Of a DNA stretch of 64,000 bases, positions 1-11,563 are shown in pieces. The stretch's first letter is position 1. Each line of letters opens with the position of its first letter. The notes beneath the pieces were generated by a model. The model did no database searches and was not told where the DNA came from. It saw only the letters and a program-made list of their open reading frames with translations. The translations under genes and the position numbers were made by a program. The DNA is from JAXMAF01 sp046350555 (GTDB taxonomy: Bacteria; Planctomycetota; Phycisphaerae; Phycisphaerales; SM1A02), in NCBI GenBank assembly GCA_046350555.1, contig JAXMAF010000011.1:137303-201302 (forward strand). The letters run 5' to 3'.

Positions 1-765
1 CGGCGCTTGATCGAGTCCGCCGAACCGACGGCGCCGGCCGGCGAAGTCGCTCAAGGCCAGATGAAGATCGGTCACGGAGAAGTCCGGCCAGAGGACGTCG
101 GTGACGTGAATCTCGGCGTAGCTGATCTGCCAGAGCAGGTAGTTGGAGAGTCGAAGCTCGCCTGCGGTGCGGATGAGCAGGTCCGGATCGGGAAGCCCCG
201 CGGTGTAGAGGTTCCGATCGATGACCGCCTCGTCGATGGCGTCCGGCCGAAGCGTGCCGGCGGCGACGGCTCGGGCGATCGCCCGCATGGCATCGACCAG
301 CTCGGCGCGGGCGCCGTAGTTGAGCGCCAGCACCATCGTCGTCTTCGAGCCGTGCCGCGTGGCGGTCTCGGTCTCGCTCAGCTCGCGCCGGACGCTCTCG
401 GGAAGGCCGTCCAGCCGGCCAATGGCGCGGAATCGGACGCCGTTGGCCATGAGCTCCTCGCGTTGGGCGACGAGGTGCTCGCGGCAGAGCTCCATCAGGC
501 CGTTGACCTCCTCCGCCGGACGCTTCCAGTTCTCCGACGAGAAGCTGTACAGCGTGATCGCCTCGATCTCCAGGCGCGCCGCCTCGGCCACGATCTCGCG
601 AACGGTGCGCACGCCGGCGCGATGGCCGAGCACCCGCGGCAGACCCTGCCGGGCGGCCCAGCGTCCATTGCCATCCATGATGATCGCCACGTGGCGCGGC
701 AGCCGCTCGCGCGGAAGCGAGAACGATTCCGCGGCTTGGGGGGCGTGAATGGCGGCGGTCGTCAC
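1..765 (-). CDS. uppS: Isoprenyl (undecaprenyl) diphosphate synthase, 3' end cut by window edge
   Basis: Cis-prenyltransferase that condenses isopentenyl diphosphate units onto farnesyl diphosphate to make the undecaprenyl carrier lipid of cell-wall synthesis. The minus strand reads open from a GTG at 765 to the window edge (255 codons). Near the N-terminus it shows HVAIIMDGNGRWA, whose Asp is the catalytic magnesium ligand, then the YSFSSENWKRP segment, and near the end LPDPDLLIRTAGELRLSNYLLWQ and a RRRRFGG tail. The family is about 250 residues, so only a few C-terminal residues are missing. It lies 52 bp downstream of purA on the same strand and may be cotranscribed. The GTG start is chosen because no ATG lies between it and the conserved core. 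Confidence 0.93.
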   Translation of the reverse strand, partial: MTTAAIHAPQAAESFSLPRERLPRHVAIIMDGNGRWAARQGLPRVLGHRAGVRTVREIVAEAARLEIEAITLYSFSSENWKRPAEEVNGLMELCREHLVAQREELMANGVRFRAIGRLDGLPESVRRELSETETATRHGSKTTMVLALNYGARAELVDAMRAIARAVAAGTLRPDAIDEAVIDRNLYTAGLPDPDLLIRTAGELRLSNYLLWQISYAEIHVTDVLWPDFSVTDLHLALSDFAGRRRRFGGLDQAP

Positions 766-817
766 GGAACAGATGGTACTCGCGGCGACGCGCGGCGGTT
801 CGCGGCGCGCCGGCGAT

Positions 818-2143
818 TCAGCCCACGCCGATCGTCTGGCGGCGCTCCGGTCCGACGCTCACGATCTCGACGGGCGCGCCGACCACGGCCTCGATCCGGG
901 CGAGATACGCCTGCGCCGCTTCCGGAAGCCGTCGGCGATCGGACGCGTCGACGATCTCGTCGGACCATCCGCGCATGGTCTCGTAGATCGGCTGGACGCC
1001 GCCCAATCGCTCGGCGTCGGGGATGAATCGATCGGTGACGGTTCCGTCCGGGAGGCGGTAGCGCGTGCAGAGCCTCAGCTCGTCGAATCCGCTGAGCACA
1101 TCGAGGAGCATGCACGCCAGTCCGGTGACGCCGCAGATCATCGCGGAGTAGCGCACCGCCACCAGGTCGAGCCATCCACATCGGCGCGGCCGTCCGGTCG
1201 TCGTGCCATACTCCCGCCCGCGCTCGCGGATGCGGTGGCCGATCTCGTTCTCCTGCTCGGTGGGGAAGGGGCCCGCACCCACGCGCGTCGAGTACGCCTT
1301 CATGATGCCCAGCACGCGGCCGATTCGGTTGCCGGGCACTCCGGTGCCGGCTGGAATGCCCAGCGTCGAGCAGTTGCTGCTGGTCACGTAGGGATACGTT
1401 CCATGATCGATGTCGAGCAGGCAGGCGTTCGCGCCCTCGAAGAGGATGCGGCGCCCGTCGCGGAGGCAGTCGTGGAGCAGGTACGCGGTGTCGGCGACGT
1501 GCGGTGCCAGGCGCGCCCCGAGGCGCGCGAAGCGCTCGGAGAGCTCGATGGGATCGAGTGGCGACGTGTCGACCCCGAGCGCCGCAAGCTCGGCGGTCCG
1601 GATGCGGCAGATCACATCGAGGCGCCGTCGGAGCCGCGGGGGATCGAGGAGCTCGCCGACGCGGATCGCGGTCGATCGATGGACCTTGTCGGCGTACGCC
1701 GGGCCGATGCCGCGCTTCGTCGTCCCGATGGAGAGGTCCGCGTCCCCCGCCCGGGCGCGCACGCTGAGCATGCGCTCGAGCGCGGCGTCGTGCTCCTTGT
1801 GATAGGGCATGACCACATGGGCGCGATCCGAGACGGTCAGGTTGTCGCCGACGACGACGCCGCGGCGGCGCAAGCCGTCGATCTCCTCGAGAAGCTTCTC
1901 CGGATCCACGACGACGCCGTTGCCGATGACGCAGCGCTTGTCCGGATAGAGGATCCCGCTGGGGATCAGGTGGAGGGCGTAGCGCTCTCCGTCGACCACC
2001 ACGGAATGGCCGGCGTTGGCGCCACCGTTGTAGCGCACGACGACATCATGCTCGGCGGTGAGCAGATCGACGATCTTGCCCTTGCCTTCGTCGCCCCATT
2101 GGAGTCCGACGACGGCCGTGTTGATTGGAACCGTGGGTGGCAT
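818..2143 (-). CDS. purA: Adenylosuccinate synthase
   Basis: GTP-dependent ligase joining IMP and aspartate to form adenylosuccinate, the committed step of AMP synthesis in the cytosol. The 441-residue protein begins at ATG 2143 and within 20 residues shows the family P-loop WGDEGKGK, followed by NAGHSVV, the IGTTKRGIGPAY segment and GTTTGRPRRCGWLD. Length matches the family norm of about 430. The open frame continues upstream past 2143, but that part is antisense to hemW and lacks family similarity, so the start is set at MPPTVPINTAVVG. It is divergent from hemW with about 105 bp between starts. Confidence 0.96.
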   Translation of the reverse strand: MPPTVPINTAVVGLQWGDEGKGKIVDLLTAEHDVVVRYNGGANAGHSVVVDGERYALHLIPSGILYPDKRCVIGNGVVVDPEKLLEEIDGLRRRGVVVGDNLTVSDRAHVVMPYHKEHDAALERMLSVRARAGDADLSIGTTKRGIGPAYADKVHRSTAIRVGELLDPPRLRRRLDVICRIRTAELAALGVDTSPLDPIELSERFARLGARLAPHVADTAYLLHDCLRDGRRILFEGANACLLDIDHGTYPYVTSSNCSTLGIPAGTGVPGNRIGRVLGIMKAYSTRVGAGPFPTEQENEIGHRIRERGREYGTTTGRPRRCGWLDLVAVRYSAMICGVTGLACMLLDVLSGFDELRLCTRYRLPDGTVTDRFIPDAERLGGVQPIYETMRGWSDEIVDASDRRRLPEAAQAYLARIEAVVGAPVEIVSVGPERRQTIGVG

Positions 2144-2248
2144 GGAGCGGCTGGAGAGGGAAGGGGAGAGGGTAGCACTCGAGCACGTCTGGTTCACGGG
2201 TCGCGATGTCCGGATGGCCGGATGATCGCGACGTATGCTCGTCCTCGC

Positions 2249-3592
2249 ATGACGCCGATCGGGCTCACGGTTCTTGGAGGCGACCCGATGCCGGCGGCGG
2301 GCGCGGCGACGCCTCGTCCGGCCGGGGTCGGCGATGACGAGCGTTGCGCCGGTGGACCGCGCGACTCGGCGGGTGCGCAACGAACCGTCGCCGATCTGCC
2401 GGCGATCGTCCATGGCGTCGAGGGTGTCGACGGGGCGTACATCCATGTGCCGTTCTGCTTTCACAAGTGTCACTACTGCGACTTCTACTCGTTCGTCGAT
2501 CGGGACGATCGGCAGGCGTCGTATGTGGCCCGCCTGATCGACGAGATCGCGTCGGCCGCCTCGCGCTGGACGCGGCCGGTCGAGACGATCTTCGTCGGAG
2601 GCGGCACCCCGACGCTGCTGGCGGCCGGGCTCTGGCGCGAGCTGCTCGGTGCCATGCGGCGCCACCTGCCGCTGGCCGCAGGTGGCGAGTTCACGGTCGA
2701 GGCCAACCCGGAGACGGTGACGCGCGAGCTCGCCGACGTGCTCGTCGCCGGCGGCGTGAATCGCGCGAGCATCGGTGCGCAGTCGTTCGACCCGCACCAG
2801 CTCAGGACGCTGGAGCGGTGGCACGATCCATCGTCGGTGCGGCGTGCCGTCGAGACCTTCCGGGCCGCAGGAATCGACGACATCAGCATCGACCTGATCT
2901 TCGGCATCCCCGGCGAGACGCTCGAGAAGTGGTCGCACGATCTCGACCAGGCGCTCTCGCTGCACACGGATCACCTCTCGTGCTACGGCCTCACCTACGA
3001 GCCGAACACGGCGATGACCTCGCGTCTTCGGGCCGGCGAGTTCATTCCATGCGACGACGAGCTCGAGGCGGCGATGCTCGAGATGACCATCGACCGGCTC
3101 GCCGCGGCGGGCTTCGAACAGTACGAGATCAGCAACTGGGCGCGGCGTCGGGCGCCGTCTTCGGCCCGGTCCGACCCGGCCCGCGCGGCGCGCACCCATC
3201 GGTGCCGACACAACCTGGGCTATTGGCGCAACCGCGACTGGTGGGCCTTCGGCCCCTCCGCCAGCGCTCACGTCCAGGGGGTGCGCTGGAGGAACGTCCC
3301 GCGGCTCGGCGACTGGCTGGCGACGACGCCGTGGTCGCCCGTGATCGACGTCGAGTCGGTCGACGCGCGGACGCGCAGCGGCGAGCTCCTGATGCTCGGA
3401 CTGCGCCTGATCGACGGGCTCGAGGCGCGCGTGGTGGACGAGCTCCTCGCGACCGGCGCCGACGCAGTCGAGCGGCGCGCCGCCTTCACTCGGCACGTCG
3501 ACTTGGGCCTGCTCGTTCGTCGCGGTGGAAACTGGGCGTTGACGCGGCGTGGGCTGCTGCTGGCCAACGAGGTCCTGGTCGACCTGGTCTGA
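2249..3592 (+). CDS. hemW: Radical SAM heme chaperone HemW
   Basis: Radical-SAM protein of the HemN/HemW group. The cluster motif CFHKCHYC follows the family-typical YIHVPF, then GGGTPT and the IDLIFGIPGE strand. A HNLGYW segment (about residue 325) matches the HNxxYW heme-binding motif that separates HemW heme chaperones from true coproporphyrinogen dehydrogenases, so delivery of heme to target proteins is the likelier role. The frame is open far upstream. ATG 2249 or ATG 2288 are the plausible starts, both giving a longer N-terminal leader than usual. I chose 2249 because 2222 is the only other nearby ATG and lies deeper in the promoter gap shared with purA. Confidence 0.9.
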   Translation: MTPIGLTVLGGDPMPAAGAATPRPAGVGDDERCAGGPRDSAGAQRTVADLPAIVHGVEGVDGAYIHVPFCFHKCHYCDFYSFVDRDDRQASYVARLIDEIASAASRWTRPVETIFVGGGTPTLLAAGLWRELLGAMRRHLPLAAGGEFTVEANPETVTRELADVLVAGGVNRASIGAQSFDPHQLRTLERWHDPSSVRRAVETFRAAGIDDISIDLIFGIPGETLEKWSHDLDQALSLHTDHLSCYGLTYEPNTAMTSRLRAGEFIPCDDELEAAMLEMTIDRLAAAGFEQYEISNWARRRAPSSARSDPARAARTHRCRHNLGYWRNRDWWAFGPSASAHVQGVRWRNVPRLGDWLATTPWSPVIDVESVDARTRSGELLMLGLRLIDGLEARVVDELLATGADAVERRAAFTRHVDLGLLVRRGGNWALTRRGLLLANEVLVDLV

Positions 3593-3665
3593 TCGCGCGG
3601 CGCAGCCACTTGACGAGTCCGCCGCGACGCACGAGACTCGCGTCGACCACGGGAGGTTCGACGCC

Positions 3666-5116
3666 ATGTCGCGGGGAACAACATTCGCATCGCTGGGATC
3701 GACCGCCGTCGCCGTGCTCGCGCTTGCCGGCTGCGACGCCACGGCGTCGGTGCGAGACCAGTCCGAGGAGGTCGCCAAGAACTGGTCGTTCCTGATCCGC
3801 GCCAGTCAGGTGATGCCGGTCTATCCGCTCACCGAAGATCTCCAGCCGGGCGATGTCTTCCTGGTCGAGGTGCCGTCGCAGGACGAGGTCGCGACGTGGG
3901 ACGAACAGGGCTACCTGCCCCTCTCGAACCACCTGGCGCGGCTTCGCGATCTCACGGGCTTCTACAAGGACTTCTATCAGTCGGGCTACTGGCAGGGCAC
4001 CTATGCCGCGGTGCCGCATCCCCGGCCGACGCCGGCCGCGGCCGCGGCGGCGGCGGCCGAAGGCCCACCGTCGACGCGTCGCTTCGCCGCCGCCGAGGCG
4101 CCGCTGGCTGCGTTTCCGACCTACTCCTTCGACGTCTCGCGCAGCGGCGGACTCTCGCTGGCGCTGCCCGTGCAGGGCATCCCCATCGCGCTGGGCCTCG
4201 CCGGCGCCGAGCGCGCCCAGGCGTCGGTGACGCTCAGCGACGCCATCGCCTACGGGCTCGCGACCAACGAGCTCTTCGAAGCGCTGAACGGTTGGTCGCG
4301 CAGGCCCGAGGTCCGCGCCATGCTCTGGTTGTTGCACGACCAGGCCGCGGCGCGGCCCGACGAGCGGCAGCGGATGCTCTTCCTGCGCGTGATCAACCGC
4401 GTCTACTTCGTCGGCGGTGTCAACGTCGCGCTCAACACCACCGAGGCGTTCGGCGGCGACGTGCGCGGCGGGAGCGCCGCGGCGGGTGGAGCGGGCGGCG
4501 CGGCCAATCCCGCGGCGCGGCTGGCGATGCCCGACCTCTCCGAGCGTGACGCCGTGGCGAACTATCGGGACAACCTCAAGGTGCTCTCGGACGCCGTCTC
4601 GTCGACGCTGCCCGGCGGCGACATCCGCTTCGGGTACCTCGCGGACAACTTCGTGTCGCTCAACGAGACGTTCCCGCGGCCATCGGCCATCGGCTTCATC
4701 GGCTTCGACGTCCTGATCCTCGAGGGTGGTCTCCTTGGCGTGCTGATCGCGACCTGCACGCCGCATGGACGATCCATCCGCGGTGCAGCCGTTGCCCACG
4801 ACGATGGGGACGCTCAGCCAGACGAATGGAACCACACCCTTCGGATGAACGAGCCCGCATCGGTTGGCCGCCGCGCTGCCGACGCGGCGGACCAAAGCCG
4901 GGGTCCGTCGCGGCCGCGAAGAGCGTCGCCGCAGCTCGCGTCGCGGCCGCGGATGGCCGCGTTCAACGAGTGGATGGCCGCCAACCCTCGGCCTCGCCGA
5001 GCGATCTCGTCGACCACTTCATCGTCGCCGCCGACTCGATCGTCAGTGAAGGCGGCGGCGACGCCCGGCGTCACCGCGAGGTCGCCGCGTCGCTGGACAC
5101 CACGCTGTCGAAGTGA
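3666..5116 (+). CDS. Hypothetical lipoprotein, C-terminal part frameshifted
   Basis: Starts MSRGTTFASLGS with a short hydrophobic stretch ending in LALAGC, a lipobox, so the product should be lipid-anchored in the envelope. The body (residues 20-360) has no motif I recognise; it has an alanine run at about residues 121-129 and a glycine/alanine-rich linker. The first frame reads well to about 4735. After that, plausible protein continues in pieces in other frames (a PSAVQPLPTTMGTL piece, a MAAFNEWMAANPR piece, and a DHFIVAADSIVSEGGG piece ending at 5116), which suggests at least two or three single-base indels. Lies 73 bp behind hemW. Function unknown. Confidence 0.6.
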
Positions 5117-5174
5117 TGGCGCGGGAGCATCAGCGCAGCGAACGTTCCTCCTCCAGCCAGGAAGCGACACCGTC

Positions 5175-5560
5175 ATGCCCACCGAAGACGTCACCGACAA
5201 CAGCCCTGCACAGCTTGGAGCCACGATCAAGCTCTGGCTTCAGCGATGGTCGCCCGTCACCGTGTCGCGCACCGGCGGACGGGTGATCCTTGCGGCTGGC
5301 GACAGCGGCCTCGAATCGGCCTCCCGACGGGCGCTCGCAGCGCTTCCAGCGCCTCGCCGACGCGCAAGGCCGCGTCCAAGCGGAAGAAGCCCGCGTCGGG
5401 CAAGGCCGTTGGACGCGCAAGGCGTCGGCGTCGCAAGCGGCCGGTTCCGCGGCGGCGCAGCCGGCGCGTCCTGACGCCGCTGCACCGCGCGCCTCGCCAC
5501 CCGCCGAGTTCCTCGCGCCGAGGCCGGCGCCGTGGATTCCAGCGCCCTCGCTTCGAATAG
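5175..5560 (+). CDS. Small hypothetical protein with basic C-terminal tail, probably frameshifted
   Basis: An ATG at 5175 opens MPTEDVTDNSPAQLGATIKL, followed by a tryptophan- and serine-rich segment. About 50 codons on, the sensible reading moves to another frame that carries a lysine/arginine tail (SKRKKPASGKAVGRARRR) and ends at 5560. The composite would be about 128 residues with a strongly basic tail, suggesting nucleic-acid contact. This is an inference from frame switching in an indel-prone stretch, and the segment could also be two unrelated shadows. No family recognised. Confidence 0.3.
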
Positions 5561-7077
5561 TTCGCTGCCATGCCCAACGACCCAGCGAGCCGCCGCGTCT
5601 TCCGGGTCGTCCCACCCGCGGGGGCGAACCGGGCGTTGGTGGCTCCTCGGCTCGCTCATGTTGGTGATCGTCATCGCCGTCACGCTCCGTGGGGTGTGCG
5701 ACGTCGCCGCGCTGGGACCGCGCTTCGACGAGCAGTGGATCCGCGTTCCCATCGACGGCATCCTGCGCGATGGCTGGTCGGTGCGCACCGCGATCGATTT
5801 CGAGGAGACGAAAGGGCCCGGGATGATCTGGCCGTACGCGGCGCTCGGCGCGATCGTGGGCGGCACGCTCGCCGACCTGCGGTGGATCACGGTGGCGTGC
5901 TTCGTCGCCGGCGTCGTTCCGCTGCTGCTGCTCGCGCGCCGCGCGGGGGTCGTCGGAGCGGGACTGGTCGCGGTCGCGGCGCTCTACTGCCTCCTGCCGC
6001 AGCAACTCGTCCTCGGTCAGCTCGTGATGAGCGAGCCGCTCTTCGTCACGACCACGCTCTTCAGCTGCTCGCCTTCGTCTGGGGCTTCCTCGCGCGGAGC
6101 CGCGGATGGACCGGCGCGACGGCGTCGGTCGACGGGGCGCGCGACGATGGCCGGTCTCGGCGTGGTCGACGGCCGCGGCGCACATCCCGTCGCGGGCCTG
6201 ATCCTCTATGGGAGTGCTCCTCTCGGCGCGCTGCACAACTGCGTGCGCATGCGGTCGCCTTCGCCGCGGCATGCTGCATCGTGCGATGCAAGGCGACGGC
6301 CGCGCGCCTCGGCCGTGGTGGCTGGCGACGGCGCTCGCCGGATTGAGCCGCGTGCTGCTCAGCGTGCGCTGGGGCGGCCTCGGCGAGCCTGGATACCGCG
6401 ACATGCACCATCTCGGCGGCGCGACGCCGCTGGTGCAATGGAATGCCGTACCTCCTCGCGCGCTCGTGCCGTGGACCGCGGTGCTCCTCTGGCCGGCGTG
6501 GCGTGATCCTCTCGAGCCGGTTGTCGGCGTCGGGCTGATCGGCCGGCGCATCGCCAACGATCCCGACGTGCTGCGCGCGATGGTGGATCGCCGCCGGCGC
6601 GGGGCTCCTCGGCGCGATCCGGCGCGCTGGCGCCACCGGCGCTGGCATCGGCGTGCCGCCACCCGCGGCATGGGCGAGCGTGTGCCCGAGGGACTCGTCC
6701 GCTACCTCGATCTGCGGCGAGCGCGGGCCTGCCGCAGGGCGCGTCGATCGTGGTGCAGCGTCGATCGTGCTCTGCGCGCTGCTGCTCAGCGCCGCATCGC
6801 TCAAGCGCTCGGCGCGCTCTCGGCGAAGCCGTCGCGCCGATGCATCGCCCGAGACCGACGAACGGCTCCTCGGCCGGCTCACCTTCTGACGCTCGCCTCG
6901 GGATCGGCCTGTACTCGACCACGCAGGCGTTCTCGGCACCCTGACCGCTACATCCTGCCATGGGCGGGCGCTGATGCCCATCCTCTGGTGGCGGTGGCTG
7001 CCCTGCTGGCTGCTGGCGTTGTTCGCCAGCGCTGCTGGCGATGGCGGGCGCAGCAGGTGCGGGGCTGGCTGACGTGA
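5532..7077 (+). CDS. GT39-type (ArnT/PMT-like) polytopic membrane protein, multiply frameshifted
   Basis: The first frame (from about 5532) gives a transmembrane helix (LLGSLMLVIVIAV), then FDEQWIRVPIDGILRDGWSV, an acidic FDE motif in the first periplasmic loop as in dolichyl-phosphate-mannose-type glycosyltransferases, then several hydrophobic helices and LVMSEPLFV. At about 6055 the reading shifts (LAFVWGFLARSRGWTG continues), shifts again near 6200 and again near 6900, where a DRYILPWAGA segment appears. The end is unclear; the last compatible frame stops at 7077, close to the end of convergent ettA. It is probably one gene of about 500 residues broken by sequencing indels. The sugar and acceptor are unknown. 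Confidence 0.55.
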
Positions 7078-7092
7078 GCGTGCGATGTCGCG

Positions 7093-8780
<1,688 letters not shown>

Positions 8781-8884
8781 TGGGGGCGAGTGTAGGGTCG
8801 GGCGCAAGGGTGGTTGCCTCTGGCGTCAGCGTTGCTGGATCGCAGCCGCTGCGCGGCGCGAGAGGCCGCCCTACAACTGCGGTC

Positions 8885-11447
8885 ATGCCGCGCAGCGCGT
8901 CGCGCTGTCCTCGCTTCCGGTCAACGCCCATGTTGGCCGCGATCGTCGAGCACGTGCGCAGCGGGAGGCCGCTCGTGCTCTCAGCGCCGACCGCGGTGGC
9001 AAGACGACGCAGGTGCCGCAGATCCTCTGCCGCGGCCGCCGAGGTCGGCATCGGAGATGGACGGATCGTCGGCCAACCGTGCCGGCTCGCGACGCGCATG
9101 GTCGCCCGCCGCGTCGCCGCGGAGCTGCTGCGCACCTGTCGGCGGGCTGGTCGGCTTCCAGACACGCCATGATTCGGCGGTCTCGGCGCCGACGCGTGTG
9201 GTCTTCATGACGAGGGGCTCTTCCTCCGCCGGATGATCGCGTCGCCGGAGCCGACGGCGGCCTCGTGCGTGGTGCTGGACGAGTTTCACGAGCGGAGCGT
9301 CGATGCGGACCTGATCCTCGCCTTGCTCGTTCGGCTACGCGCGAATCGAAGCGCGGCGCGACCTTCGGCTCGTCGTCATGTCGGCGACGCTCGATGTCGA
9401 AGGGTTTCCGCGATTCCTCGAGGTCGCGCCGATCCGCATCGAGGGGCGGGCGTTCCCCGTCGATGTGCGCTTCATGGCGAGCGCAAGCGCTGCCTGCGCG
9501 GATCTTGCGGCGGAACAGGCGACGCAGCGCTCGACGATCCTCGCTGCGACGACGGCGACGCGCTCGTCTTCATGCCCGGCGCACGAGATCGGCAGGACGG
9601 CTCGACGCGATCCGACGGCGGCTTCCGTTCGCGCCTCGATGTCGAGCTTCGGGGTTGCATGGCTTCGCTGCCGCCGAGCAGGACGCTGCCGTGGGCGCCG
9701 GGCGCGCGGCGGCGGGTGATCGTCTCGACGAACGTCGCCGAGACGTCGCTCACGATTCCCGGGATCCGCGTCGTGATCGACGCCGGGTTGGCCCGCATCC
9801 ATCGACACGACGCACCTCGCGCGGCATCAACACGCTGCGGGTCGAGCCGATCAGCCGGGCGAGCGCCGAGCAGCGAGCCGGTCGCGCCGGCCGCACCGCG
9901 CCGGGCGCGTGCGTGCGCCTCTGGACGCAGTCCGATCACGCCCAGCGCCGCGAGCGCGATCTTCCCGAGATCCTGCGCCTGGAGCTCTCCGAGCCGATGC
10001 TTCACGTGCTGGCGCTCGGTGTCGGCGATCCGGCGGCGCTGCGCTGGCTGGATGCGCCGGCGCCCGAGGCGATCTCCGCGGCGCGGGCGGCGCTGCGTCG
10101 GCTCGGCGCGGTCGACGAGCCGGGGCGGCTCGTGGCCATGGGCCGCGCCATGGCCGAGTTTCCCCTGCATCCGCGGCTCTCGCGGTTCCTGATCGACGCT
10201 GCCGGACGGGCGCCGCCTGGCCGCGCGGTCGTCTGGGCGCGCTGGCCGGCGAGCGCGACATCATGGAGCCTGCCGCGGCGAAGGCTCCGCAGATGGTCGC
10301 ATGGTCGCCGCGGCGAGCCGCCGTCGGACCTGGCGCGCGAGGGGCGCTGGTGGAGGCGGGCGTACGCGACTTCGACGCGGGTTGGTGCCGCACGAACGGC
10401 GTCTCGCCGATCGCGGCGCGAGGCGTGGCGGACGGTCGAGCAGTTGCAAGGAGACGAAGCGCGCCGTCGACGGATGCCGCTGGACGAGGGTGGACGCGCG
10501 ACCTGCTCGCGGGCGTTCTTTCCCAGCTTCGGCGACCACATCGCCGTCAAGCTCGATGCCAACCGTCCCGCTGCGCGATGTCGGGGCGTCGGCGCGTGGT
10601 CCTGGCCGAGGAGAGCGTGGTCCGCAGCCCGGTCCGATCAGGCGCTCGAGCCGCGCGAGATCCGCGAGGCGGCAAGCGCGGACGCCGCGATCGGCGTCGC
10701 CGCGCCGCTCGACGAGGCGATCGTCGCCGAGGCGTTCCCGAACGGGATCGCGATCGTCGCCGAGGATGCATGGAGCGACGGCGCCGGGCGACCGGCCGCG
10801 TCGAGCGGCGCGTGCTTCGCCTGCCGCACGGGGGGGTGGACGACCTGGAGCTCTCGCGCACGGAGCACGTGGGCGCCCGCGCGAGCGACCGCGCGTCGGC
10901 CGCCGAGGAGATCGTCGAGCGCATCATGCGCGGCGAGCTGCGCCTCGCCCGCTGGGACGAAGGCGTCGAGCAGTGGATCGCCCGCGTGCTCCTGCTCGCC
11001 CGGCTCTTTCCGGAGCGCCGGATGATCGCCTACGACGACGACGATCGCCGCGTGATCCTGCATGAGATCGTCGGTCGCGCGAGCCGCTTCGGCGAGGTGC
11101 AGGAGAAGCCGTGTCTCGAGGCGGTCCAGGGGGCGCTCTCGTGGGAGGATCGGCAGTTCGTCCAGAAGCACGCGCCGGAGACGTTGGGGCTGCCGAGCGG
11201 AAAGCGCCTGCGCATCGAGTATGGCGCGGAAGGTCCGCCGATCGGGCGGGCGAGGATCCAGGATCTCTACGACCTCGCCGAGACGCCGCGCATCGCCGCC
11301 GGACGGCAGGTCGTGCTCCTGGAGATCCTCGGCCCGAACCAGCGCCCGGTGCAGCGCACGACCGACCTGGCGGGCTTCTGGCGGACGCTCTATCCGGAAC
11401 TCAGGAAGGAACTCAGGCGCCGATATCCGCGCCACGAGTGGCGGTGA
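8885..11447 (+). CDS. hrpB: ATP-dependent helicase HrpB (DEAH/RHA family), frameshifted
   Basis: SF2 helicase-like protein of the HrpB type. N-terminal pieces give MLAAIVEHVRSGRPLVLSAP and GGKTTQVPQIL (motif I). A second piece has VVLDEFHERSVDADL, the DEFH variant of motif II typical of HrpB rather than HrpA, then MSATLDVEGF (motif III) and an ATP-site segment VIVSTNVAETSLTIPGIRVVIDAG. From about 9909 one frame runs cleanly to the end and contains the HrpB-specific C-terminal domain ending RRRYPRHEW. At least four frame changes occur between 8885 and 10900. The start is uncertain because the first frame change lies within about 50 bp of the first ATG. Convergent with the formylglycine-generating enzyme gene. 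Confidence 0.8.
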
Positions 11448-11448
11448 T

Positions 11449-11550
11449 GCGCGTCCCGGTCGATTCTCGCGCCCCGCTCAACTCAATGCCGTCGTGGGTC
11501 GCCGCTGTCGGCAAGGGGTCGAACGCATGGAGGTCTGCTGGAATCCGGAT
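11449..11550 (+). repeat. Interspersed ~105-bp repeat, copy 1
   Basis: First of three copies of a roughly 105-bp repeat. It begins GCGTCCCGGTCGATTCTCGC and ends GGAGGTCTGCTGGAATCCG. It fills the gap between the convergent hrpB and formylglycine-generating enzyme genes. Compared with copies at 14280-14385 and 20904-21010, the right half (GGGTCGAACGCATGGAGGTC) is nearly invariant and the middle is variable. This copy has the weakest internal pairing. Confidence 0.8.
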
Positions 11551-11563
11551 GACCTCTGGTGCG

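Noticed and set aside
2144..3778. Long minus-strand open frame upstream of purA
   Set aside because: It is antisense to hemW, which has clear radical-SAM motifs; the antisense reading has no motif and results from high GC content.
8885..11447. HrpA rather than HrpB
   Set aside because: The DEFH box and the C-terminal RRRYPRHEW end are HrpB features, and the span is too short for HrpA.
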